DNA from: Cryptomeria japonica
Taxonomy: Eukaryota; Streptophyta; Pinopsida; Cupressales; Cupressaceae
Reading direction: 5' to 3'
NCBI RefSeq assembly: GCF_030272615.1
Contig: NC_081407.1
Span: 101,169,897 to 101,233,896, forward strand
Length of the DNA: 64,000 bases
Part shown: piece after piece, positions 22,628 through 33,000 of the stretch
Layout of the letters: the number at the start of each line of letters is the position of its first letter
How positions within the stretch are numbered: the stretch's first letter is position 1
Translations under genes and position numbers: made by a program
The notes under the pieces: generated by a model
The model's input: only the letters and a program-made list of their open reading frames with translations
Told to the model about the DNA's origin: nothing
The model's database searches: none

Positions 22628-24885
22628 TCATGTAGGAGGATAAGAGTGTTTTCCTCCTGACTCCGACTGCTTGGCCCCAAAGCCACCTGCACTTGCGCCT
22701 ACACTACCACTAGGAGGATCTCTCCTAGGACCCATCACACCCTCACTCCCTCTATGTCTCTGAGAGCCCCGCATAGAGAAATGATGACATAACTAGGGGC
22801 ATGATGATCTAGTGGCACAACCTGAAGGTACAAAGTCCAGTAGTACTCAACTCACGTCGTCTGATTTATGAGATCCATGATAGTATCCTTAGTAATACCA
22901 TGTGAGGCTACCTACAGTAATGATCACACTATCTCCTCTACATGGCCTTTCTACTCTATCTTTGTGTCTCTCTCAGCAGTCACTTGTGCTACCTGTGCCT
23001 GCAGCTAAGAAATCTATCTATGTGCCTATGTTAGTTGTGCCTATAGTCTCTCCACTAATGACTGTCATCCTTCTATCTATGTCTGTTGCTGATGTGATGA
23101 TACTGTGATCTAAACTGAGGGTGGTCGTGGTTCCTGAGGGACTTGTACTAATGGTACCTATGGTGTTCTCGCATATCTTGTGGTTGGCGGGGGCATATCC
23201 AACCTCCTCTAATGTACCAAGGGTTGCACATCCTCCTCCTCATCATCATCATCAAATCCCATGTCGCCCAATCCTACTCTCCCACCACCTAGCTCCTTTG
23301 ACTCTGTCTCCTCATCGGATCCATCATTAGAACTCTCCTCCTCATCTCCACCTCCTATGGTTGCTATATCCTTTTCCTATACAAGGCCCCCATGACCTAG
23401 CATCTGCCTCCATCCACCACCTCTAGCCCTCACCCACTAGATCCTTCTCTACCTCCTCTCTAATCTCCACCACCATCCCCACCAAAATCCCTACCTTGAC
23501 CCAACTGTCCTCAGCCCTGTACCACTCCCCAATCTCCCCCTTGACCTCTCATCACCCTCTCTATACCTTGGCCCTGTTGGCCCACTCATTGTCCCCCATT
23601 GCTACCATCATCATCATCACAATCAAACACATCTAGTGGTGGTATCGACTCTCTTGGCCTTATCAATCAAGGAAAATGATGGCTCACAAAATAAAGGACA
23701 TAATCTTGGTGTATGCATACATCTATCACTTTAGGCCTCATATCCCACACAACAATAGGAAGAGAGTCAAACTCTACACAGGCAGTGGTGTAATCCAAGG
23801 GTGGTCCTCACTCTGCTCTCTCCTTGTACACTCTCATGTACAAGGTTGTCCCCTGTGGCATCGGTTGTCACTGACAAAATTGTCGGTATACCCATGACAA
23901 AAGGAATCTCTCCACCACATAGGGCATTTTCCCAATCAAGTATCAACTCTATAACAAAATTGACACGTCTATCTCATCCTTAGGACAAGGCTCGCTATCC
24001 AAATATGGGTGCCAAACCACTGCATCCATATCATCTAAAATGCACCTCCAATACTCTAGCTTCCCTATCATAGGCTGGGAAGATACCTATCTATACATAT
24101 ACAAATAAGGATATCCAGCTGGTCAAGATCTCTATACAATAGGGAACGTAATGACTATATACTCCCAAGCCCAAATTTGAAGCAATTTCCATCCTGTTGC
24201 TAAACTAGACCCCTAATCCCTATCACATACTATCTGATGTATCTTGTAATAGAGATGGGCCAAAACACATATACCCCATGCATAGTGGGTCCTCTCTTGT
24301 ACCATCCATTGCAACACACATCCCCATCCAACTAATAATCCATGTGATCTCCTATTAGGTAGGAGGAAACTGTCAACTAATCCTGCTAGCACTGATGGAA
24401 GTGTGGCATATCTATCTACCATCTCCTACCAACCCATTGAATACCCAGCAATATGTGGATCACCAAAAATCTCTCGAAGTACATTTTCCCTCTAGTCTCC
24501 TCCATATCATATACAACCATCTCACCTATGATTGGAATCTATAGAATCTGATAGACATCCTCATGAGTTACAATTATCTCTTATGTCGGTAAGTGAAATG
24601 TGTTATGCTCATTGTGTCGCCACTTCGCTAAAGCTATCATAAGTTCTTTATTCTTCTGATAGGAAGGCATGCATGATAGGTAAATCAGACCACAATCCTC
24701 AATCACTTGTCGATCATCACCAATCAATCGACTGTGTAGGGAGAGTGTCTTCAAATATCCCTCTCCAAGCTATATGATACCTAAGTCTGCCTATATCAAA
24801 ACACGAGTACCATATCCGTTTCACCTATTCTAAGAAATCAAACATCAAATCTCACTAAACAAGGGGCACCTATCAAAGTGATGAT
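22628..24885 (-). pseudogene. Antisense plant mobile domain (PMD) gene, main exon(s)
   Basis: On the minus strand, opposite to gag-pol, the sequence reads CPLFSEI, ADLGII*LGEGYLKTLSLHS, DDRQVIEDCGLIYLS, ALAKWRHNEHNTFHLP, VTHEDVYQIL*IPIIGEMVV, then RYATLPSVLAGLVDSFLLPN, RRSHGLLVGWGCVLQWM and THYAWGICVLAHLYYKIHQI. The W-R-x(3)-H-T-F-H-L-P block, the DVY-I-L block and the YAWG-x-x-VLAHLY block are signatures of the plant mobile domain (aminotransferase-like family). Downstream is a Pro/Gly/Asp-rich low-complexity tail, ending GGKHSYPPT at a TGA at 22628-22630. There are many stops and frameshifts (near 24420, 24540, 24590). Antisense extra ORFs in this position are known from Tat elements. Function is unknown: it may be a captured host gene involved in silencing or element control. 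Confidence 0.8.
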
Positions 24886-24954
24886 GGTCACAATATCACA
24901 CAAAGAGTTCCAAATCAGACACTCTTGACAATTAGGTGGTTTCAACTTGACCTA

Positions 24955-25575
24955 TCTATCAACCAAACCAAGTCTCATATCAAATTAGGACCCATATCGA
25001 TAATTCATCCATATCAACGACAGTTTGAATCATACCAAAATCAAGTCTCATATCAAAATCAGGAATCATATCACAATCAAAGTCTCATATCAAAATTGGG
25101 ATTCATATCAAAATCAAGCAACATATCAAAATCATATCACAATCAGTCAATCAAGGATGCATATGAAGCATCCTACCAATGACAATTGACCCATATCGAA
25201 TTAGGACCCATATTGATAATTGACCCATATCAAATCAAGACTAATATCAACAATTGACCCATATTGAATAAAGACCCATATCGACAACAGTTTGACCCAT
25301 ATCAAAACCAAGTCTCATATCGCAATCAAGACTCATATTGACAATCAAAAACTGACCCATATCAATAATTGACCCATATCGACAGTCAAGTTTGACCCAT
25401 ATTGACCTATTGATCCATATCAACAATAATTTTGACTCATATCGACCTTTGAAACATATCAACACTTGACCCATATCGACAATGAAGACTCATACCAACA
25501 TGACCTATATCAAAATTTGATCCATATCGATCCAATTCATATGAAACAATGACTCATATCAACTTTAGATAGATG
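24955..25575 (+). repeat. CATATC(G/A)A-rich tandem array within the putative PMD intron
   Basis: Dozens of irregular copies of a 16-20 base unit related to GACCCATATCGACAATT. It lies between the PMD exon and the proposed first exon, so it would be intronic in the antisense transcript. The apparent frames on both strands simply translate the repeat. Confidence 0.85.
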
Positions 25576-25704
25576 TTTCGATACCACGCATCTCAATGGA
25601 CAAAATCAACACCTAACAACACATAGAAAAGGTTGCAAACATCATAAAAATCCTAAACATCAAATTTGCACGTCATAATTTTCAAAAAAAATCAAAAACT
25701 CAAA

Positions 25705-25875
25705 ATTTTCATGTATGCGCTAAAATAGTCAACGTATGCATTGTACGATTTAGCGTGTGCACTAAGTCGTACAACATATGCGCTATTTAATCGAACAAAT
25801 GCACTATGACAAAAATCATATTCACTATGTTGTACGACATATGCACTTTGAAATATGATGTATGTGCTAAAAGAT
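25705..25875. repeat. Short repeats of a GTACGACATATGCGCT-like unit
   Basis: The words 'gtatgcgcta', 'gtacgattta', 'gtacaacatatgcgct' and 'gtacgacatatgcact' recur about seven times with variable spacing, partly in inverted orientation. Position is in the same putative intron. Confidence 0.6.
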
Positions 25876-25991
25876 CAAAAAATAAAATAAAATAAGAAAA
25901 CCATATTTGTACATGCAAAAAATTGGAAAATCTAGCCTAAAAACAAGGAAATCTAGCTAAAAATTTCACAAGGTTAGAAAATCAAACTTAC

Positions 25992-26066
25992 TGGTGGGTC
26001 ATACTCAGGTGGTCATTGGAATCATCGAAATTGCTCAAAACGATGTTTGTGGTAGGGGGGCTCCAT
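25992..26066 (-). pseudogene. Putative first exon of the antisense PMD gene
   Basis: An ATG (26066-26064) opens a 25-codon frame, MEPPYHKHRFEQFR*FQ*PP then EYDPP. The two internal TGAs could each come from a single TGG-to-TGA or similar change. The frame ends exactly at A|GTAAGTTTG (donor GT at 25991-25990), a strong plant 5' splice site. A TATA box lies about 75 bases upstream on the same strand. The acceptor is probably near 24886 (TTGATAG before GTGCCCC), but phase does not match cleanly, so the joining is uncertain. Confidence 0.5.
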
Positions 26067-26140
26067 TTGTTCTCTCCTCTCCAAGTTCCAATCTCCAAAT
26101 GACAAGTGCACAAATGAGGTGGAAATGGGCCCCTTGAGGG

Positions 26141-26147
26141 TTATATA
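26141..26147 (-). promoter_or_regulatory. TATA box of the antisense PMD transcript
   Basis: GGCTATATAACCC on the minus strand, about 75 bases before the ATG of the proposed first exon, is ideally placed for a short 5' leader. It is inside the retrotransposon and points away from the 3' LTR. Confidence 0.5.
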
Positions 26148-26364
26148 GCCTATTCTAACGTAGGTGGTTGTGCTACCTCGGTGGACATGTGGGGCATGTA
26201 TGCACTATGCTCACATTAGTTCTTCACCAATTTTCAGTATCCTTTTTTAATAAAATATATCGGTAGATAAATATCAAAAATTAAAAAAAAAATCATCCAA
26301 AAATTTAAAAAATATTAGGCATCACGACTGTGCCCAAAAATCATAAATTTAATCAATTTATCTC

Positions 26365-26530
26365 CTGAGGGGGCATATCGACATCAATTTCATATTAGTG
26401 TCATATCAATGTCAATTTTACATCAGTCACATATCGACTTTTCATATCGAATTGATTTTTCATATCCAGGGCTTCATATCGACAATTTTGACGACAACAC
26501 AATGATGAGAATTTTGATGACATATCGAGC
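26365..26530 (+). repeat. CATATCGA repeats next to the polypurine tract
   Basis: The words CATATCGAC, CATATCAATG and CATATCGAG recur about eight times up to the polypurine tract. They share the core of the array at 24955-25575, about 0.8 kb away. Confidence 0.7.
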
Positions 26531-26568
26531 GTTTTTCTTTGAATCAACATGTGGTCACACGTTGCTTC

Positions 26569-26582
26569 AAAGAGGGGAAAAA
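26569..26582 (+). other. Polypurine tract of the gypsy element
   Basis: AAAGAGGGGAAAAA directly precedes the LTR start TGTAGACACC and would prime plus-strand DNA synthesis. Confidence 0.9.
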
Positions 26583-28128
26583 TGTAGACACCTAAAACTT
26601 GCACAACTAATTAAATATATTTTATTCATTTAATCATCATTTATTCATCTATTAATTAGACTAAGATTTAACTAATATCCCTATTCTCCCAATCAACCTA
26701 TTAATCAAATTAAACACTTGATTAAAATCCATTTCTTCTAGCCTAACCTATTAATTAAACTAAAGTTTGATTAAATCCCCTTTAGCCATTTAATTGAATA
26801 AATCATATTTATTTAATTAAAATCCCTTTCCCCTTTAATTGAATTTACATTTGATTAAAAATCCATTTGCATTTAAATAAATCATTATGTATTTGTGAAT
26901 AGTCCTCCCCACTTGCAAAATCATACAAATGCAAGTTACATCCCTTTTGACTAAAATAAATCTTTATTTTATCTAAAATACCTATTTTCCTCCACTTGCA
27001 TTCTCCTACATTTTTCATTACCATGCTAAAATTCTTCTAGAACCTCTCTAACCCCTCATTAATTTGCCTAATTCTTCTAATCATGTCACATCCCTGAATT
27101 TTGGGGAGTCACTTGTCAAATTTAGAAGAATGTCTTTCAAATGTGTTGAAGACTTTACCTTCTCCAACAAGTTAACTTGTTGAGTCTTCCAAACTTGTAA
27201 GGTTATCTAACTTTCAACAAGTTAACCTCCAAAGTCTCCAAAGAGCATTTAATGCCTCTTACAAGACATCATCCTAGCCCATGATGGTTGTCCCTTTGTC
27301 CATCCCTCAATTTTTCACAAGAGTTTACCTCTTGGACAATAGCATGATCCCTTGGATAATGGCATTATCCAATGATGTCATCTCTTGAGGTTACCCCTAA
27401 TGCTTACTTAGCATCTAATGCTTTCTTAGCATCCTCTCAAGCCATCTCAAGGTGACATTTGTCAACTTGCTATTGGATTGAATCCCCCTCACGGATTGAT
27501 AACTTTCAACCCTAGCCCTTGTTGAGAATACTCAATCTCAACCATCCATTTCTCTATTTTCTCTATAAATAGAGCCCATTTCTTCAATCTTAGGATCCAT
27601 CCACTTTATGCATCCTTATTATAGTTTTTTTTGTAGGTTATCAAGGAGCTCTCATTGTTCCTCTCTCGAGCATTTGGGCCATCCTAATTGCATCAAGTTT
27701 AGATTATATCATGTGCTAGATTAATCATTTATCTTAATTGCATATCATTTCCATATTATTTTCATCTTCATCTTAGCTTAATTAGATCATTTAATCCTTC
27801 AATTTGGAAACACACCTCCATTTTGTATATCAGCTTCATATCAATAGTTTTGATCATCTAATCAACTAGGATCTTAGTTGCATCCATTTAGATTCTAGTT
27901 CATCATTCAAATCTCGTTCTTTAGGTTGTAATATTAAAGATCAAATGTTCTTCGAAGTGAGGGCCACCTTGAATCTTGAAGATGCTTGGAGATAGAGGAC
28001 AATGAGATGATTTTGAGAAGTTTAGATTAACTAACATGCTTTGTTGACTTTGATTTTTAATGCAATATCCCATTGGTGTGTTTGTGTTGTTTGTGTCTCT
28101 TTTGTAGGTGCAAAGATCTGAGCATACA
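26583..28128 (+). mobile_element. 3' LTR of the Tat gypsy element
   Basis: It begins TGTAGACACCTAAAAC after the polypurine tract and ends ATCTGAGCATACA (TG...CA). Length is 1546 bases. It contains the TATA box CTCTATAAATAGAGCCC and is AT-rich in U3. The following base starts an unrelated open frame of copia B, so the boundary is well supported. The partner 5' LTR is not in the window. Confidence 0.88.
27564..27571 (+). promoter_or_regulatory. TATA box of the gypsy 3' LTR
   Basis: TATAAATA in the context CTCTATAAATAGAGCCC, about 980 bases into the LTR. As a 3' LTR it could read out into copia B. Confidence 0.7.
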
Positions 28129-30830
28129 GGTATATTCCAAGTCGTATTCATTAAAAATTCATGTGGTTGGATAAGCCACATAAGATCATGAAGGGTGTGA
28201 TTCAGGCCATCATAAGGTTATGTGCATCTAGACAACTACCATCCTTTAAGGTTACGATGAATGATGATGTAACAAATACAATTGGGTCACATCTCAATAG
28301 AAAAGCGATGACAATTGATGATATCTTGGAGAATGACATCCGCTTTGCATCAATGGTAATTGTATATAGATTTTACTACTCAAGCTGAATGAACTCTATC
28401 TCTGGTACTGCCATTCATGTTGCATATGAGATGCTAAGAGAAGATAAGAAGTATGATTTTTGCGAGTTGCTGTGCAGTGATCTCATTAATAATCTCAAGA
28501 AAATCAAAGAAAATAAGAAGAATTATTTCAAGTATGGATATCTACTCTTTTGTATGTTCTTCTATTTTAAGAATGAGATTCTGGGAGTTGGTTCTCTTTA
28601 GTGGGGATTCAACAAACTAGTTGGAGTTCAGATCTAGGAGTATCTCTATAGCTCTGGTGATTCCAAAGCCCAAAATGCAAACTTATGGGGATATTTCAGG
28701 AATTTTCAAAAGGAGATTCATAACAGGAAAAGGATTCCTATAGCTATTGTTGAGAAGTATGCTGACGCAATGTGTTTCATGGTTGACACTGATGAGTGCA
28801 TAATGGAAGCTATAGAACCATGGATATTACTAATGGTTTATGAGGTTGATGGACAAGTTTTTGAACTTTATGCTCAATATCTATTGAGTCAACTAGTGGA
28901 TCCCAATGAAGCAAGGTTTGAATCTATAAGGAGAAGAGCCTAAGATTACCTATGTAGAAACTGGTTATGTAGAAGAAAGCTAGGAAGGAACCGACAACAA
29001 TTTCTAAGCCCAAAGTCAGAACTAGAAGTAATGCTCCTATTTCTTGCCCTCCCGAGCCAGCAATAAGATCATCAGCTAAGCCATCTGGTGATGTGTAAAA
29101 AACAAAATAAGTCAGGTTTGTAGTTATTGATGATGGGGAGACAAAATCTAATGAGATAGTCAAAGAGGTTAAGGCAAAAGCTCCTAAGGTTTCTAAGAAA
29201 CAATCCAATAGATCTAGACCAAGCAAGAAGCCCAAATCTGAGCTTGATGAGGCATTGAAGATTGGAGAACTTCAAGGTAATTACACTATTGTTCCTCCCA
29301 TTACATTAAATTAGTTTGTTAATATAGTTGTTAAGGAAGGAAATTTGAAATGTCTATCTGAATGGTATGAAAATGATGATGACAATAAAAAGAGAACATT
29401 GGAAGAAGTTGTAGTTGAGTATACAAATGTGTACAATAAAGACTTGATAGAGTTATCATCAGCAATTCTGAAGAATCTATATGAAATTTTGGATGCTAGA
29501 AGACACGTGACTAATAAATAAGATGAGAGATTGAAAGAGTATGTATTAGTTAAATTATACTAAGTAATTTCTAAGGCAAAAATTGATAGAATTCTAAAGA
29601 TAGCAAAGAATAAATTTGAAATCAAGCATCAAGTTAATAAGATTATGTTTGGGAATATTAATGAGGTAGTTCAGGAAACTAAGACAATTTTGAAGAAAAT
29701 GTTGATTGAGAACCAGTATGAAGTGAATCCAGTGAATGATGACACCAATCTGAAAGTGTAAATACAGGATGATACTTCCATTTAGAAGTATAGATTGAAG
29801 TTTCAGATGTGCAATCAATTGAACCGAAAGAGAATGAGGACACAAGAGCATAAGTAGGAGACATGTCTAAGATTCCCTCAATAAATTATTTGAAAGAACT
29901 TGCAAAGAATGTTGAATCAGATAAGGTGTAGGCCAGAGGTGAATTTGAAGTTAAGATCGAAGAAAGAGACACTGCTGAGGCATCAAAGGGAAAAGAAATA
30001 GATAATTCTAGATTCATTCAAGGACCAATCAATCTTTCCTCCTTGTCTTCCATTCAAAGGCTTCAACTTGCATCTTTTGTGCAGGCAAAGGCTAGTGAGG
30101 ATCTATTAAAGTCTCACACCAAGGATAGTTTACATTATTGGGTATGGCAACAGATATTTTGGAGAAGCTTATACCATCATTTCATAAATATCCATCTATC
30201 TCCCTATCAAATAATTTGAAGAGTTTGATTAATTATGTTGATTCCCATTTTGAATCTTTTGAGAAGGTTGCAGAGGAAAAATCATAAATGAGTTTAATGC
30301 CAAAAGGCTCTGCACCTTGAAGAAGATGATTTTGAAGGATAGAGCCACATTAGAAGATTGTATAAAGAGCATAAAGGATATAATAATTGAAGGTGGTAAT
30401 TTGTATAAATCATGTTTACCTTTGAATAAATTTAATGATGATATTGAGAAGTCTCAGGAACTCAAGGTTCAGTTGGAAAGCATAACTCAACTAGTTGACC
30501 CTTTGAAAAATTCATTGAGCAATCATGAAAACCAAGTTATTTTACTGCTTGAAAAGATTGAAAGTTTGAGATATGATAAGGAAAGGATGATTAGCAAAGT
30601 TAGAGAGTTCAAGAGTCTCATAACTCCTAAGTTGGATATAATGGTTACTACTATTCAAGATGCTCAAAATGCTCTCAAGGAAGACTAATCAAAAAAATTG
30701 AAGACTATAGAAGAGAAATATTATTCTTTTAGTGGCTTTATAACCATTTTTGAGAATCTGTAGAAAGGTTGGGTAACTCATCTAGACACATTAAAGAACA
30801 TCTATATAGATATTGTTCATTTTTTTGTGA
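28129..30830 (+). pseudogene. Long unrecognised ORF region of copia-like element B
   Basis: From 28129 (after the gypsy LTR) a coding-like stretch runs IPSRIH*KFMWLDKPHKIMK, DDILENDIRFASMVIVYRFY, ISGTAIHVAYEMLREDKKYD, LLFCMFFYFKNEILGVG and WILLMVYEVDGQVFELYAQY. It then becomes Lys/Ser-rich (about 28950-29280), and its last part (30317-30688) is a coiled coil (QLESITQLVDPLKNSLSNHE). Stops are present but spaced. I do not recognise a named domain. Position just before purine tracts and an LTR fits the extra 3' ORF seen in some plant copia (Sirevirus-like) elements. The start is lost because the gypsy element abuts it. RT and RNase H of this element are absent from the window. Confidence 0.5.
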
Positions 30831-30883
30831 GATAAGTAAATATGTACATAACACTTTTTATTTCTAGAACTATACCTTTGCCA

Positions 30884-30905
30884 TTGATGTCAAAGGGGGA
30901 GATTA
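30884..30905 (+). other. Internal polypurine-tract-like sequence of copia B
   Basis: CATTGATGTCAAAGGGGGAG followed by ATT resembles the copia PPT context but is 165 bases upstream of the LTR; a further GGGGGAGAT follows at about 30930. It may be a duplicate or secondary tract. Confidence 0.5.
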
Positions 30906-31043
30906 AATGAATGAAAATATTAATGTAAGGGGGAGATATTTGATTCTTTTGATTCTTTGAAATCTGGTGGTTAGATTTTGGTTGCAATGTACATATTTTG
31001 GTTTTGGTTCGACACTTAGTCATTTTTCACTAAGTATTGCCAT

Positions 31044-31062
31044 CAATGCCAAAGGCGGAGAT
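31044..31062 (+). other. Polypurine tract of copia B
   Basis: CATCAATGCCAAAGGCGGAG and AT lead directly into the LTR start TGTTGG at 31063. Confidence 0.85.
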
Positions 31063-32183
31063 TGTTGGCAAGAGACACTGCATGCATGTTGAGATGTTGT
31101 CATTGATGGTAACTTGTACCATTTTTGGTATCCACACCTCATTTTTTCATTATTTCGGAAGATTGAGTTGAGATTGATTGAGTCCACTGAGGTCCGGTAA
31201 GCAGTACAATAGATATGGTAGTGTATAGTTTTTCTTAGTGGACTATCTTGGTTGTGTATTTTTCTATGTGGATTTTAGAGAAGGTTTGAGGTCATGTAAT
31301 TCATCTTGTTATAAGTTTATGGCCTCCGATGTTAATTTTGGTGTCAGTTAGAAGATATGGTAAACATGTTTTTGGTAGACAATGTATTCCTATGGTAACG
31401 TGTGGTGATCCACTTTGTAGATCTTATAGATTGACTTTGGTGATTGTTTGTGTGTTCAAGGTTGATGAGATATCATATGGGAAGCATGTGGACATTTTAT
31501 TTTGGTCCAAATGTGCAGTGGAGTTGGATTTGAGCCAACTTATTTACAAGTTTCATCTTTTATGGTGTGTTCTTGAAGCCGACATGAAATGGTTCATAAT
31601 TTGGTAATGCAGATATATAAAGCAAGTTAATTTGATCATTTTGGGGATTGATGATTGTGTGGGATGTATGTATGAGTGAATATGCATAGTTTCACATGCA
31701 AATTGTGAAGATTTGTGCTCCGGTATACAACAGAGTATCAGAACAAAGCAGTGTTGCAAAATTGAGTAAGAACACATGTTTTGTACTTAACCAAAACTAT
31801 ATCCAACCATTTATAGATGTTATTTGATAGTTCAAAATTGTAATCTCTTACAATAATTTGTAAGGCAGTGACCTTTAAGAGGTTGTTTCACTCATTTGTA
31901 ATTGAAGTAATGAGCTCTAGGCAGTATGCCTAAATGCATGTGTATTCCTCTCATGTAATATTTTTATACTTCTAGCGGAGTATACTAATATTGTGGGTTA
32001 GAATCCCACTATGGTTTTTCCCTTAACCAAGTTTCCACGTAAGAATATTGGTGTTATGGTGTTGTTGTTCTATGCTTTATGTTTCTGCACTTTACTTTCT
32101 TTCACATGCATTAAGTGGTTCAAAGATCAGATTGATAAAGTTAAAAATGGCATAACACTGATTCACCCCCCTCTTAGCAATCA
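31063..32183 (+). mobile_element. 3' LTR of copia-like element B
   Basis: It starts TGTTGGCAAGAGACACTGCA after the PPT. It contains GTTGTCATTGATGG at about 31093, a TATA-like ATATATAAAG at about 31611, the U5 motif ATGGTTTTTCCC...TTTCCACGT at about 32011-32040 and GATTCACCCCCCTCTTAGC near 32160. The right end is not sharply defined because CCAACA is not seen; 32183 (AATCA) is an estimate. Outside the 3' motifs it does not align with LTR A, so A and B are different elements. Confidence 0.8.
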
Positions 32184-32219
32184 TTGATTCCTAAACCTTT
32201 GTGGCTTTTATTTTTGCAT

Positions 32220-33000
32220 GTCTTTTAATTGATTTATGGTAGGGTAAGTGGATTTTGAGTTAGGGGTGATATGAATAGTGGATGGAGAGATCTAAGGACC
32301 CAAAATAGATGGAAGGAATGAAGGATTTGGTTTTGCAGTGCAAGGACCTAAGATGGATGGAAGCAATGAAGGGGAATGTGTATGTTTGGATTTAGATGGA
32401 GGAATGTGAGGCTTATCATGGATACCAACATCTTGAGGGTAATCTATGTAGCCAAGGCCTTGACAATTTGGATTTCATTTTATATCAAGGGGTTCCAATA
32501 TACCTTGGTCATGGATGCCTAATCCTTTTCCTCGATAATGCTTGCTTTGACAAATATTTTTAGCAATGAGATACTTGTTGTTTTTTAAATATGATGTAAG
32601 TTCATTTTGAGGAGGATATTGTATGAAGGGAATGATAATTTCATGGAGTAAACTAGATTCTATGAAAGTGGATAAACCAAGTTGATAAGTAAGGGGTCCA
32701 TGAATAGCTTGGATAGGGTTGATTAGATCTTGAGGAGGATTAGGATCAGGAGAGATGATAGGATCTTGAGGAGGATATGAAGGATTATGACAAGTAGATG
32801 AAGGGATACTTTTATCTTGACATGGAAGAGGATCATTCATGGGCATGAAAGGGGTGATTTTATTTTGATTTTCAATATGATTAATGGAAAGGATGGAAAT
32901 GATACCATGATCTTTCTTAGGAAGGGGATTATGAGTGGTACTTGGAAGGATACCTTGTTCTTGAGTTGGAAGGGGATGACATGAAAATCTAAAAGGGGAT
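32220..33000 (-). pseudogene. Gypsy polyprotein fragment with G-patch-like motif
   Basis: The minus strand reads KHYRGKGLGIHDQGILEPLD, then NPNCQGLGYIDYPQDVGIHD and KPHIPPSKSKHTHSPSLLPS. The G-K-G-L-G...G-I-x-E-P...GLGY pattern is the G-patch-like spacer between protease and RT in plant gypsy elements. The upstream part (32475-32990) is Pro-rich. No protease or RT is seen, so it is an isolated fragment from a different gypsy family than 14450-14575. Confidence 0.55.

Larger units (their letters stand above)
3354..28128 (+). mobile_element. Giant Ty3/gypsy Tat-lineage element, 5'-truncated, host to nested insertions
   Basis: Domain order is gag, aspartic protease, G-patch-like spacer, RT, RNase H, a second RNase H of the archaeal type, integrase, a long 3' region with an antisense PMD gene, polypurine tract and 3' LTR. 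The second RNase H and long 3' region are hallmarks of the Tat (Ogre-like) lineage. Subtracting the copia insertion at 5648-14449 and the solo LTR at 15041-16348 leaves about 14.7 kb, although the 5' LTR, leader and N-terminal gag are lost. The intact element was therefore probably over 17 kb. The reading frame resumes cleanly across both insertions. Multiple stops and lost catalytic residues make it non-autonomous. Confidence 0.85.

Noticed and set aside
24925-25474. Open frames on both strands in the CATATCGA array
   Set aside because: They are repeat translations (YQNQSYQNQ-like) and are intronic in the antisense model.
1165-32183. LTR A and LTR B as the two LTRs of one copia element split by the gypsy element
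   Set aside because: They share only the 3' motifs (U5, ATTCACCCCC); the bodies do not align, so they are different elements.
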